A stretch of DNA of 64,000 nt, taken from positions 3,498,501 through 3,562,500 of the forward strand of contig NZ_CP069338.1 in NCBI RefSeq assembly GCF_016859125.1, in the 5' to 3' direction. The notes below the pieces were generated by a model, which saw nothing but the letters and a program-made list of their open reading frames with translations, was not told the DNA's origin and searched no databases. Source of the stretch: Archangium violaceum. Lineage in GTDB: Bacteria > Myxococcota > Myxococcia > Myxococcales > Myxococcaceae. Positions 16,568 to 25,835 of this stretch are shown here, one piece after another. Within the stretch, counting starts at the first letter, position 1; each line of letters begins with the position of its first letter. The position numbers and the translations under genes were made by a program.

Positions 16568-18391
16568 TCACTGCACCGCGCGCTGGTAGACCACCTCGAT
16601 ACCGGGAAGGCCCGCCTTCTCAAGCATCTTCTCGAGAATACCGACCATCTCCGGTTCCGCCACGTACCACCGAATGGGGACTCCATTGGCCACCCTGCTC
16701 TGGCGTCTGGCGGTTTCAAGGAGCTTCTTGGCGCCTTGAAAATACTCCTTGGGATCGAGGTTCTTGTCGAAGTGCTTGGCATAGTTGAACGCCTTGCCGT
16801 CCTGCAGGACACCCTCCGAGAGGCTGTAGCCGTCAAAGTCAGCCTTCTCGCCGTTCCTCCACACGCGGTACACCCAACCCCGCGGGGCGCCCGTCACCTG
16901 GGACTGGTAGCTCCGAGAGTCCTCCGACATGCTCTCGTTGGCGGGTTCCCATTTCCCGGGCCCGCCAACGGGAGGCCACCCACCACCGCCACCTGCCCCC
17001 TGGGCGCCCGTGTTGGCCATGTGCAGGACGTAGGTGGCACTCAGCGCGTTGCCCGCCACTGCGATGGCTCCTCCGACGGGCACCGCCACCAGGCGTACCG
17101 CGAGGAGCCCGTCCCCCGAGAGCGACAGCAGTGGGACGGTTTTGCTCCCGAGCGTTCCGCCCCACGAGGCTGCCTTCGCAGCTCCCGCCCCCGAGGTGCC
17201 CACCGTCAGGAGCATGCCCGTCGCGAGCCTGGAGACGGTGCGCACCTTTTCCGCATGAGGTTTGTGGCGGAACTCCTCCCACAGCCGCGGCGAGTTCTCG
17301 TAGAGCTGCCGCACGGCGCCCGGGAGCTGCGCCAGCCCCTCGAGCGTCTCGCCCGTGTAGAAGACGAGCCGGTAGAGGCCCTCCACCATATCCACCACCG
17401 CCAGCACGGCCCCCTCGGCCACCGCGAGCCCGGGGTTGTCGTCGGGCTCGTAGATGCCCGCTGGCCGGGCTCCCTTCGGCACCTCGAGCTTTTCGTCCAC
17501 CAGGAAGAGGCGCCCGCCATCGATTGCGTAGAAGGGGCCCACCTCGAAGCGCCCGGCTCGCAGCGTCCCGTCCTCGGCCAGCACCACCTGGCCAGCCTTC
17601 TGGAGCGCCACACCGGAGGCCGCCTTCACCAGGTAGCCGTCCGGGCGCAGCACCAGCAGTCGCGAGAAGCGCCGCATGCGCGTATGGAGCTCGTCTCGCG
17701 TCACCAACTCCCCACCCGTGGCGACCTCCAGGAGCAGGTGCGCCGCCATGCGTCGCGGGCCGAAGTTGCGCAGCGTCACCGGTGTGGAGAGCAGGTGTGG
17801 CAGCAGCGCCAACGCCTGTTGGGGCGACAGCGTGCTCCCGTCTCCGGGTACCGAGGTGATGGGCACCCCGGCCTGTACGAGGAAGCCCTGGACGTAGTCG
17901 AGGGTCATGGGCACCTCGAAGGGCCGACCGTCGCCTACCCCATCCGGCCATCCGACGTCCTTCCCCACCAGGTACTCTTGCGCGTTCTCCTTGCTCGCGC
18001 AGCGGGAGAGGCGCCGAGGCCGTACCGCCGCCACGTCGCCCCCAGCCGCGCTCACCTCAACCACTCCGAGGTTTTCGCCGTCCTCCGCGCCGGCGTCAGC
18101 GGTCTCCAGCTCCTCGCGGGGAGCGTCGGGCCTCGTCGCGGATGACGCCTGGGCCCGCCGAGGACATTCCTCCGCATCTGGGCTCACCCGCTGAGAGCGC
18201 TCCCAGTGGCGTGCGGTGCCAGCCAGCGTCCCGCCCATGGGGTAGCCCGTGGCACACGCCGTCAGCAGCCCAAGTACCAACAGCGCCAGCGCCCCCATGG
18301 CCCACCAGGCCCGGTCCCGAGCGCTCGGCCAGGCCTCGAGCTGTGTACCGGGGCCCTTTCCCGCCCCAGGACTCCGGTGCTCCTCTGCCAT
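16568..18391 (-). CDS. Lipoprotein polymorphic toxin, Tox-REase-5 C-terminus
   Basis: A 607-residue protein. Residues 1-45 contain a long basic N-region and a lipobox (LLVLGLLTAC). Residues about 150-480 are a conserved body (GWPDGVGDGRPFEVPM, LLSTPVTLRNFGPRRMAAHLLLE, EVGPFYAIDGG) followed by two hydrophobic Gly/Ala/Val segments and a Gly-rich linker GAGGGGGWPPVGGPG. The last 110 residues (RGWVYRVWRNGEKADFDGY, GVLQDGKAF, IRWYVAEPEM) fit the restriction-endonuclease-fold toxin 5 with D and D-x-K. The N-terminal 480 residues are nearly the same as those of the product of 41653-43473, only the nuclease part differs. The lipid anchor suggests delivery by outer-membrane exchange. Confidence 0.85.
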   Translation of the reverse strand: MAEEHRSPGAGKGPGTQLEAWPSARDRAWWAMGALALLVLGLLTACATGYPMGGTLAGTARHWERSQRVSPDAEECPRRAQASSATRPDAPREELETADAGAEDGENLGVVEVSAAGGDVAAVRPRRLSRCASKENAQEYLVGKDVGWPDGVGDGRPFEVPMTLDYVQGFLVQAGVPITSVPGDGSTLSPQQALALLPHLLSTPVTLRNFGPRRMAAHLLLEVATGGELVTRDELHTRMRRFSRLLVLRPDGYLVKAASGVALQKAGQVVLAEDGTLRAGRFEVGPFYAIDGGRLFLVDEKLEVPKGARPAGIYEPDDNPGLAVAEGAVLAVVDMVEGLYRLVFYTGETLEGLAQLPGAVRQLYENSPRLWEEFRHKPHAEKVRTVSRLATGMLLTVGTSGAGAAKAASWGGTLGSKTVPLLSLSGDGLLAVRLVAVPVGGAIAVAGNALSATYVLHMANTGAQGAGGGGGWPPVGGPGKWEPANESMSEDSRSYQSQVTGAPRGWVYRVWRNGEKADFDGYSLSEGVLQDGKAFNYAKHFDKNLDPKEYFQGAKKLLETARRQSRVANGVPIRWYVAEPEMVGILEKMLEKAGLPGIEVVYQRAVQ

Positions 18392-18520
18392 GACGCTGGC
18401 CTTTCCCCAGGTGCGATAGCCCTGAAGAATAGGATACGGGATGGTCAACCATACTGGGGAAGTCTCGCACGGGCCTTCAGAGTTGGCCCCCAGGCTTGAT
18501 AGAGCCGAGCCAGCAGCGCT

Positions 18521-18646
18521 CAGCGCGCCGTGCTCGTGTGCCGCTCCGGCCTGCGCGCCTGGAGGGCGGCGGAACGCCTCGCGGCTATCTGGCCCGGAGA
18601 CATAGCCCTCGTCGCCGCGGGCGACCCCAGTGGAAATCAATCATGA
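18521..18646 (+). pseudogene. thiF 3' fragment (duplicated)
   Basis: Encodes the last 42 residues of ThiF including the [14 protein letters not shown] rhodanese loop, fused upstream to unrelated sequence. It has no start and is a by-product of the tandem duplication. Confidence 0.9.
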
Positions 18647-19718
18647 AACAGGCGGCCTCCACCGCCGCGCTCCTCGCGGCATCGCCCGCCGCGGCGGCGG
18701 ACCAGCCGAACACGGACACGTTCAAGGAGCAGATGGTGAAGCGGATGCTGGGGCCGCCGCTGGCCGATGTCTCCTCAACGCACCTTCGCGACATGCCCAG
18801 AGAAGTGTCAAAGGGTTCGCTTCGGAAGGTGTGTACCTGTCCGAAGCTCGGCGCCTTGGGAGAGTGGGCAACTGCCCCGGTCTACCCGTCACAGGTCAGT
18901 CAGCGCCGCCGTACGACTCGTTGCACTCGACGTCCTCGGCTTCGGCCTCGTACTCCGAGATGGCCTTCATACAATCGTCGCGTGTGGCGTTCTCGCAGGC
19001 TCCGCGCACGGCGTTGTACAACGCTGTCTGGCGTGCGATGGAGCAGGGCGTCGAGCCCTCGTAGTTGGGGCCACACAGGCTCGACTCGCGCCCCGTGGTC
19101 TGCTCCTTCACGGCAATCTTCCCGTTCTTTACCGAGAAGCGGCGCGTGCGGAACTCGACCTCGGCGAAGGAGTCACCCTTGCAGTCGCTCAACGCGTCTT
19201 TCGTGGTGAGCACCACCGTTTTGCCATCCAGCGTGAGGTCGCTCACGGTCGCGAAGTCGGGCTGCATGTGCGTCCACTCGTCGATGACCTGCTCACCCTT
19301 CGTCAGGCGGGCCTTGACCGAGTAGGAGGCGGCCACGAACTCGGAGTCCGAATCGATGGTCGCCTCCACGGAGACCTTCAGCGTACCGGCTGGGACGAGC
19401 ACCTCCTCGGAGCTGGTAATGACGGCGGGCTCGTCTGGGGAGGGCTCGTAGTACCATTCCCGCCGCGGTGTGGTGACGCTCGGGCACGAGAGCTTCGCCA
19501 CCTCTCCTTCCGCGGGCACGGCCCGCCCATAGACCCCCGGGTAGAACTGTCGCGCCCGGCGGAGCAGCGCGTGGCCCTCCACGGAGGAACAGGCGCCGAG
19601 CACCGCGATGTGGAAGCCGGGATTGAGGCCCCGCACCTCACTGGAGAACAGACGGACCAGCGGAGCCGATGACTTGAAGCCGCGGTCCGTGAAGTCCTTC
19701 ATCGCACGCTCGGCGTCG
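18521..19718. repeat. 1,198-bp direct repeat, copy B
   Basis: Second copy of 14635-15832. Its left junction (CGCT|CAGCGCGCCG) lies 130 bp upstream of the toxin start, and to the right it continues into the intact 5' part of the exported-protein gene. Confidence 0.97.
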
Positions 19719-19876
19719 GCGGGCGTCTTGCCCCCGCCCCAGATGACGAGCGTCACGCGCTTCGCGGTATCGGCGCTCTTCTTCTGCTTTTTCGGAGGCG
19801 CGGCCTGCGCGGCGGACGTGCAGAGCAAGAGGGTCAGAAGCGAGGGGATGAGGAAGGGGAGAAGGCGTTGGCGCAT
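18896..19876 (-). CDS. Exported protein of unknown function (intact copy)
   Basis: A 326-residue protein with a signal peptide (RLLPFLIPSLLTLLLCTSAAQA) followed by a Lys-rich stretch and VTLVIWGGGKTPADAERAM. The mature part is hydrophilic with six or more Cys (GACSSVEG, SDCKGDS, SSLCGPNYEGSTPC, CMKAISEYEAEAEDVEC). No catalytic motif or known domain is recognisable; the GGGKTPADAER start recalls periplasmic proteins that carry a SPOR- or caspase-like N-terminus, but this is not firm. The ATG at 19876 sits just after CCAACGCC with no strong ribosome site. A truncated copy lies at 15010-15832. Confidence 0.7.
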   Translation of the reverse strand: MRQRLLPFLIPSLLTLLLCTSAAQAAPPKKQKKSADTAKRVTLVIWGGGKTPADAERAMKDFTDRGFKSSAPLVRLFSSEVRGLNPGFHIAVLGACSSVEGHALLRRARQFYPGVYGRAVPAEGEVAKLSCPSVTTPRREWYYEPSPDEPAVITSSEEVLVPAGTLKVSVEATIDSDSEFVAASYSVKARLTKGEQVIDEWTHMQPDFATVSDLTLDGKTVVLTTKDALSDCKGDSFAEVEFRTRRFSVKNGKIAVKEQTTGRESSLCGPNYEGSTPCSIARQTALYNAVRGACENATRDDCMKAISEYEAEAEDVECNESYGGAD

Positions 19877-19984
19877 GCTGTGCCGGACGTTAGCACCTGC
19901 ACCGTGGAGCCAACCGGGGCAAGCCCGACTCGCCACCAAAGAGCGTGTTCTTCTGCCCGTTCGGCCTCGTCTGAGGCATCCCCT

Positions 19985-20236
19985 CATTTCAATACGAGAG
20001 CAATCTCCGAGTGGGGACTCCATTGGCCACCCTGCTCTGGCGTCTGGCGGTTTCGTGGCGGCTCGCGTTCACGCCCTGCTGGAGGAGCACCGGAAATGGC
20101 TTGCGCGGGTGGCCCGAGCGCGACAGGGCGTGGCTGCCAGGGTTTGGGCAACCCTGGGAACGGAGGCGCTTGACAGCGCCCACCAGGGTTCCTGGCGTTT
20201 CAAGGATTACAGGCTTGGTGCCCTACTCACGCGGAG
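19985..20236. pseudogene. Deleted copy of the Imm52/toxin 3' ends and an unknown fragment
   Basis: ATTTCAATACGAGAGCA at 19985 repeats the end of the Imm52 gene (15834), and GACTCCATTGGCCACCCTG with the following 20 bases (from about 20013) repeats the toxin 3' region at 16680. The 820 bp between these points in the left copy are reduced here to about ten bases. Beyond 20055 a plus frame (HALLEEHRKWLARVARARQG) is of unknown origin. Confidence 0.7.
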
Positions 20237-20476
20237 ATGCCCGTGAAGTACATGCGCAAGGACGTGTCGGAACTGCTGGCGGCGGTGGGGGGGAGCCCGG
20301 ACGTGGCCACCCATGCGACGACGTCCACGTTCGGGAACGGCATCACCTACGTCTCCATCACCTACTCGGGGTCGGCCTTCCGGTGGGAGCCTCTCTCCGG
20401 CAGCGGCGGTCGCCTCTGCGAGGATGGCGCGGCCTACAACGGCGAAGACATGTCGAGTTGCTACAGCCATCCCTGA
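20237..20476 (+). CDS. Short protein or C-terminal fragment, unknown
   Basis: A 79-residue frame MPVKYMRKDVSELLAAVGG then SITYSGSAFRWEPLSG and a C-terminus with two Cys. It has protein-like composition but GGAG lies only one base before the ATG, so it may be the tail of a gene whose 5' part was lost in the neighbouring rearrangement. No family recognised. Confidence 0.35.
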   Translation: MPVKYMRKDVSELLAAVGGSPDVATHATTSTFGNGITYVSITYSGSAFRWEPLSGSGGRLCEDGAAYNGEDMSSCYSHP

Positions 20477-20523
20477 CCTTCCCCGAAAGGGCGTCGAGAA
20501 ACTCGAGCCCCGCCAGCCTGTCG

Positions 20524-20919
20524 TTAGAAGTGACAGATTGAATCCGCGCCGCAATAGCCCGGCCGGCCGTTGCACTCACACTCCCAATCCTCCGAGCAGA
20601 ACTGCTCGGCGCAGAAGGGTCCGCCGCCTCCTCCTCCCCCGGAGCCGTAGGTGTACTGGCAGGAGAACTGGACACAGGCCACGGTGCGCGCGCTCGGGCA
20701 CGCGTTCCAACAGTCCTGCTCCGTCTCGCAAAGGGCCTCATGGCAGAGCGCCGCCGTCGTGGACTCTTGCTCTGCCAGAGAGGCATCGCCCCGCGAGGAG
20801 CCTTCACAGATAGCGGCCGGAGCGGAGGCGAGCCCGGTCGAGGGCTCGGCGTGGACCACCGGGGCGAAGGAAACCAGGAGCGCGGCGCTCCAGGACAACA
20901 GATGGCGGAGGGGCATCAT
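20524..20919 (-). CDS. Secreted Cys-rich protein
   Basis: A 131-residue protein from the ATG at 20919 with AAGGA nine bases upstream. The signal peptide is MPLRHLLSWSAALLVSFAPV ending near VHA. The mature part has about 14 Cys in a repeating C-x(4-6)-C pattern (ALCHEALCETEQDCWNACP, FCAEQFCSEDWECECNG) interrupted by a Gly run of about eleven, resembling EGF-like or TIL-like small disulfide domains. It is probably a surface or secreted protein with unknown partner. It stands alone on the minus strand. Confidence 0.6.
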   Translation of the reverse strand: MMPLRHLLSWSAALLVSFAPVVHAEPSTGLASAPAAICEGSSRGDASLAEQESTTAALCHEALCETEQDCWNACPSARTVACVQFSCQYTYGSGGGGGGGPFCAEQFCSEDWECECNGRPGYCGADSICHF

Positions 20920-21006
20920 GTGGGGTCCTTGGGTCAAGGCACGTCGCGTCGGTGCGAGCGCCCCTGGGAGGGTACCTCACGAAAAGTGGGGAGGGTGTCC
21001 GTGATT

Positions 21007-21027
21007 CCGTATGGATATTCCATACGG
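21007..21027. promoter_or_regulatory. Perfect 8-bp inverted repeat, possible operator
   Basis: CCGTATGG, ATATT, CCATACGG form an AT-rich perfect palindrome in a GC-rich intergenic region 190 bp upstream of the ATG at 21215. Size and symmetry suit a dimeric regulator. The same interval carries no T-run, so a terminator is less likely. Confidence 0.4.
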
Positions 21028-21214
21028 CTCTACCGCAAGACGGTTCCGACACCTCGGGCCCTACGAGTCGTTTGACCCCCTGACGGGCCGCGCGCGTGGG
21101 TTGTCAAACACTCCTGGTGAATGTGGTCTCCCGTTTTGTTCACTCCAGGTGAGACCCTGGCCAGGCCAGCACCCGACGACGCATAGCGATTCCCCCGCGC
21201 CCCAGGAGCCACAG

Positions 21215-22906
21215 ATGGCGAAGCAATTCATTACTCCGGCGAATCAAATCGACTTTCCCGATGATGAGCGGAAGCAGAGCGCCCTGAACCAGCAGTGGAC
21301 GACCAACCTCACGGGCTTCACGAACCAGGGAATCGTCGGGAGCCCCTGGGCGGCCACCGAATCGGCTGACAACACCTACTACTTCAATCCGACGACCGCC
21401 GATACGACGGGGGCCATCTACGCGCAGATCCAGTGGAACGCCTTTCCCGGACGTCTCAGCTACTACTACGGCAAGATCGGCGGCGGAAAGGCCAACACCG
21501 AGGGAATGGTCCTTTCCGACGAAGACCTGCTCTCGCTGGCGGACACCGGGAAGACCCTCGAGGGCATTCCGTTCGCGCAACTGCCGCAGATCATCAATCC
21601 CTGCACGGAGGAGAGGAGCCGTTATGGCCCCTTCGGTCCCCGGGGATGGCAGGATGAGTACTGCGAGTGGAGTGTCCAGCGAGACAGCAACAACAACATC
21701 GTCCGGATCGACTTCACCTGTGAGAACCCAGAGTACATGAATTCACTCTGGATGATCGATCCGCTCAAGGTCCTGGAGTTGTATCAGCGGACCCTGAACA
21801 AGCCGCAGATCCAACTCCAGGACCTGGAGTTGAAGGATCCGGCCACCGGTCAGCTCGTGATCGATCCATCGACCGGGCGGCCGGCGTACAACCCCTTGAA
21901 CAAGTGGAACAACGGCCCCGTGTCGACCAGCACGCAAGGGGGGGCCATGCACCTGACCAGCACGCCCAATACGCTCCAGACGGAGATCGGCCTGGGGGCC
22001 CTGGCGGCCCCGCGCAAGTGCGGCAACTCCGACGCGGAGACGCTCATCTGTTGTGCGAATTATGGCCAGCCTCAACGCAACAGTGATCCGCATATTGGCC
22101 AGAGCGTGAATCAGCTCGTCACGTCGCCCAACCCCAATGATCCTCCCATGCGGGCCACCCTGGCCAATCCCCCGGGCCTGTACATCCAACTGCCGGACTT
22201 CGCCGGCTCCAACTACAAGACGCCGGATGGCACGGATCCGGCGGCTTGCTGGACCATCGTGCGCGGCACCCAGACGCTGACCGTGGATGGCACCCAACTT
22301 CCCGGCAACTACATCCTGCATGCCACCTTCCAGGCCCCTCCGGGCAAGAACTGGACGGTCTCGGACATCACCATCAACGGTAGGAAGATCCAGTGGGGCG
22401 GCCAGGTCGCCCAGACCTTCCTCATGCAAATCACCGGCATGGCCATTCCCGCGCAGGAGGCCGCGCCCGTCAGGGACTGCCAGGGGGACCGGACGCCGCC
22501 GCTGCCCATGCCGTTGCAACTCTTCCACGCCAACGTGTTCAACGCCCTCATCAACACCCCGGTACCCAACGTGATGGGCACCGAGATGAACCTGGCCAGC
22601 AACAGCACCCTGATCGCGCCGCTCGTGAGGCCGGGGCAGTCGGACATCCCCCTTGTGCTGACCGCCTCCGTCCCGGGGTCCACCTTGCCCACCGTCTCCT
22701 TCGGGGAGGGGATCTCCGTCACGGTGAAGGGCATGCGGACGGTGAAGTACGCCGTGCCGGGCAATACCTACCCGGATGAGGCGCAGGTGCTCGAGCTGCT
22801 GGTGAGCGTGAGCGCCAACGCGGCGCTCGGGCTCCGGGGCGTCTGGATCAACCAGGCCCAGTCCCCCATCGCGTTCCCCGCCGCGCTGAACGTCGTCGCT
22901 GGTTAG
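21215..22906 (+). CDS. Large hypothetical protein paired with a cytochrome-like lipoprotein
   Basis: A 563-residue protein starting MAKQFITPANQIDFPDD, with AGGAG seven bases upstream. No signal peptide or membrane segment is visible. It is rich in Asn, Thr and Pro, with segments WAATESADNTYYFNPTT, YAQIQWNAFPGRLSYYYG and SADIPLVLT-like beta strands toward the C-terminus and paired Cys (LICCANYG). No known domain is recognised. It lies 13 bp before the cytochrome-like lipoprotein gene and forms an operon with it, so the two probably act together at the cell surface or in the periplasm; how this one would be exported is not evident. Confidence 0.6.
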   Translation: MAKQFITPANQIDFPDDERKQSALNQQWTTNLTGFTNQGIVGSPWAATESADNTYYFNPTTADTTGAIYAQIQWNAFPGRLSYYYGKIGGGKANTEGMVLSDEDLLSLADTGKTLEGIPFAQLPQIINPCTEERSRYGPFGPRGWQDEYCEWSVQRDSNNNIVRIDFTCENPEYMNSLWMIDPLKVLELYQRTLNKPQIQLQDLELKDPATGQLVIDPSTGRPAYNPLNKWNNGPVSTSTQGGAMHLTSTPNTLQTEIGLGALAAPRKCGNSDAETLICCANYGQPQRNSDPHIGQSVNQLVTSPNPNDPPMRATLANPPGLYIQLPDFAGSNYKTPDGTDPAACWTIVRGTQTLTVDGTQLPGNYILHATFQAPPGKNWTVSDITINGRKIQWGGQVAQTFLMQITGMAIPAQEAAPVRDCQGDRTPPLPMPLQLFHANVFNALINTPVPNVMGTEMNLASNSTLIAPLVRPGQSDIPLVLTASVPGSTLPTVSFGEGISVTVKGMRTVKYAVPGNTYPDEAQVLELLVSVSANAALGLRGVWINQAQSPIAFPAALNVVAG

Positions 22907-22919
22907 GGAGAACACACCC

Positions 22920-24114
22920 ATGCCCCCACTTCCCATCCCGCTCGGGCGTCTGGTGCTCCCGGGGCTCCTCTTTCTCGGGGCCTGCGTCAGCCGTCCGTCC
23001 ATCCAGGAGCCGGCGGGCACCGAGGCCCGGACGGCTCCTCCGGTGGCCAAGGACTCCTCGGCCCGCGCCCCCGCCCCGCGGTTTTCGTGCAGCGGCACCC
23101 AGAACATCCAGTTCGGTCCCAACGTCCCGCCGGATGTGAGCCGTGTCACCAGCCAGCTCGACGCGAATTGCTTCGCCTGGTCGGAGTTCATCTCCCTGAA
23201 CTGGCCGGCCGCCGCCATCCTGCCGGATGGTGGAACGACGGGCGCCTCCTTCGGCGCGCCCGGCGATCTCGGGGCGGTTCAATGGCAGACGTTCATGAGC
23301 ACGGAGCAACTCTTCCTGCCGGACGGCGGGACGCCACCTCCGTGGGGCACTCCGTCAAGGATCTCCGAGGACTGTCTGGCCGAGGCGAACGTCAGCCCGG
23401 AGCAGGCCAGCTCGATGCTGGCGCTGAACGTGGTTTCGAAGTTCGAGACCCAGTTCTCCTCGGGGAGCGGCAATCAGGCGTTCCCTCGCGATCTCCCCGC
23501 GTGGCTGGGCGCCAGCCATGGCACCAACGTCTGGTACGAGGTCCGGATCAGCGAGCCTGAATACACGTATATCGTGGACGCGGGGCTCTACAACGCGGCC
23601 AACCAACTGGCCCTGGTGGATGGGGGCGCGGGGAGCCCCATCGTGAACCCGATGGGTTCGTGGCAGCCGAATACGATGGGTGCTCTCGAGCTGAAGGCGG
23701 CGTGGATGGAGGTGCCCAATCCCCAGGACAGCCGGTGGAATGCGTACAAGCTTTCCCCGGCGGTGGTGGTGGAGCCGGCGACCCAGAAGTGCCGGGCCAC
23801 CACGGTGGCGCTGGTGGGTCTGCACATCATCCACAAGACGGTCACCCAGCCCACCTGGGTATGGGCGACCTTCGAGCATGTGAACAACGCGCCCGACCAC
23901 GGCGCCGACGCCGGGACGACGAGCTGGAACTTCTACGATTCCCAGTGCAAGCCACGGACGATCGCTCTGGACAAGTCCTGCTCGGTGGACGGCGGCACCT
24001 CGGTCACGGTGGGCTGTACGCCGAACGAGCCGCCCCCCTACTGGCTCGGTGGCGGCTGCCCGGCTCCGGTCCCCATCCAGGTGACTCGGGTGACACCCAT
24101 CGAGTCGACCGCTC
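22920..24114 (+). pseudogene. Cytochrome-like lipoprotein, 5' part, interrupted by an IS
   Basis: The N-terminus has a lipobox signal (VLPGLLFLGAC). The body contains DANCFAWSEFISLNWP, VWYEVRISEPEYTYI, LELKAAWMEVP and VGLHIIHKTVTQPTWVWATF, a set seen in exported proteins that end in a single CxxCH haem site. At ESTA the frame enters the left end of an insertion sequence and stops a few codons later at 24143. The missing C-terminus is at 25856-26275 in the compatible frame. Function was probably a periplasmic or outer-membrane c-type cytochrome. Confidence 0.75.
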
Positions 24115-24134
24115 AAGAGCGCTCGATAAATCCC
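24115..24134. repeat. Left terminal inverted repeat of the IS
   Basis: AAGAGCGCTCGATAAATCCC; matches the complement of 25836-25855 at 18 of 20 positions. Confidence 0.75.
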
Positions 24135-24233
24135 AGGAAGTGAAAGCTGGGTGATCCAAAGGTGGGTGGGGAAGGCAAAGCCCCACCCCTGGGGTTCGGG
24201 TGCAAGAGGTACCATGTGAAGTAGGCAGGGGGA

Positions 24234-25638
24234 GTGAGCCAGAAGAAAGCGCGGGCAGCAGAGGGAAGAGTCCGGACGAAAGAGCCGGACAGGTCGCAAG
24301 GCTGGCTGTTCAAGCAGATGCCGGAGCAGTTGGTGGAGCCGGAGCACCCGGTGCGGGTAGTGGCGGCGGCGGTGGAGGCGTTGGACCTGAGAGGCTTTCT
24401 GGCCGGGGCCAAGGCGGTGGAGGGACATGCGGGACGCCCGGTGACAAGTCCCCGGTTGCTGTTGGCGCTGTGGGTGTACGGGATTGAGCAGGGAGTGGGG
24501 ACGGCGACGGAGCTGGCGCGCCGGTGCGAGGAGGACAGGGCGTACCAGTGGCTGGCCGGTGGAGTGAAGGTGAGCCACGACAAGCTGAGCCAGTTCCGGG
24601 TGGAGCACCTGGAGGTGTTGCAGCAGGTGTTTACCGACGTGCTCTCGGTGCTGTTGCAGCAGGGGCTGGTGAGTTTGGAGCAGGTGGCGCAGGACGGCAC
24701 GCGGGTGAGGGCCAGTGCCTCGGCGCCTTCGTTCCGGCGGGAGCAGTCGCTGCGGGAGTGCCAGGAGCAGGCCGAGCTGCACTTGCAAGCGGTGCTGGCG
24801 CAGAAGGACGACCCGGAGCTGACGCGTGGGCAGCAGGCGACACGAGAGGCCAAGGCGCGTGACTACCAGGCGCGGGTGGACGCGGCGCTGGAGGCGATAA
24901 AGCAACAGCAGGCCAGGAAGAAGGGGGCGGACAAGGAGAAGGTGCGCGCCTCCTCCACGGATGCGGATGCACGGGTGATGAAGATGGCCGATGGGGGTTT
25001 CCGACCCGCCTACAACCTGCAATTCGCGGTGGCTGGGGAGGCGCTGGGAGGGCCGCGAACGATTGTGGGAGTGGAAGTCACCAACCAGGGCAGCGACATG
25101 GGCAGCGTGAGCCCCATGGTGGAGCAGATTGAGCAACGCACGGGCCAGGTGCCCGAGCCGCGTGCTGGCCGATGGCGGCCATGCCACGTGCGCAGACGTG
25201 AAGCAGTGCGCGGCCAAGGGGGTTGAAGCGCTCATTTCGGTGCCCGAGCGCATGGCCCAGGCCGGGCAGCAGGGGGACCATTCCCCCGAGGTAGAGGCGT
25301 GGCGTGAGCGCATGCGCACCGACGAGGCCAAGGAGCAGTACAAGGCCCGCGCCGGCCTGGTGGAGAACGTCAACGCGCAGGTGAAGGGGCGCTATGGCCT
25401 GACGCAGGTGACGGTGCGGGGGCTGGACAAGGTGAAGTGTGTCGCCTTGCTGGTGGCCCTGGCGCACAACCTGGCCGCACACGGCCAGCCTCTGGTGGAT
25501 GCGCTGCTGGCGCGCCAGAGCGCGCTTGCCGAGCCGGCTCACCTCCTCGAGCTGGCTCCAGGCAACGCGGCCTCTCTCGGTGGCGGCATCAGTCCGGTGC
25601 CGGTGGACCAGGTCACCGCCTTGCCTGCTGGCTTCTGA
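24234..25638 (+). pseudogene. IS1182-family transposase, frameshifted
   Basis: The first frame (24234-25226) has the usual order: LFKQMPEQLVEPEHPVRVVA, SPRLLLALWVYGIEQGVGTA, LARRCEEDRAYQWLAGG, VSLEQVAQDGTRVRASAS and DADARVMKMADGGFRPAYN with the first catalytic Asp. From about 25,150 the homologous continuation lies in the next frame (RVLADGGHATCADVKQCAAKG, then AGLVENVNAQVKGRYGLTQ with the catalytic Glu and LVALAHNLAAH). A one-base indel near 25,150-25,165 separates the two catalytic parts. A programmed shift is possible but no slippery run is visible there. Confidence 0.8.
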
Positions 25639-25835
25639 CGGCCAGCCCCCTGCCGCGTGTGGTGTGACCGGGCCTCTCAGGCTCCAACCAGGCGATGAGC
25701 CCCCGGGCTGTGTGGTTGAATCCCGCTCTCGCCTGCTTCCCACCTGTACAACCCCCCCCCTCCAACTCCGCGCCTCGGGATGGGCGATTTCCTCCGCCCT
25801 CCCCTCCACTTCCTGATCGCGCTCTGCTCCCGCGA

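Noticed and set aside
15908-18145. 745-residue plus frame opposite Imm52 and toxin
   Set aside because: Antisense to two supported genes; low-complexity Arg/His/Gly-rich translation.
18392-18640. Extension of the first Tox-REase-5 gene upstream to give 690 residues
   Set aside because: The added part runs through the thiF-tail duplicate in an antisense frame and lacks a signal at its start.
21473-23218. Long minus frame opposite the 21215 and 22920 genes
   Set aside because: Shadow frame; the plus-strand genes have ribosome sites, a lipobox and a haem motif in their continuation.
25129-25638. Separate second gene inside the IS
   Set aside because: Its start is not preceded by a ribosome site, and its content is the direct continuation of the transposase, so a frameshift is the simpler explanation.
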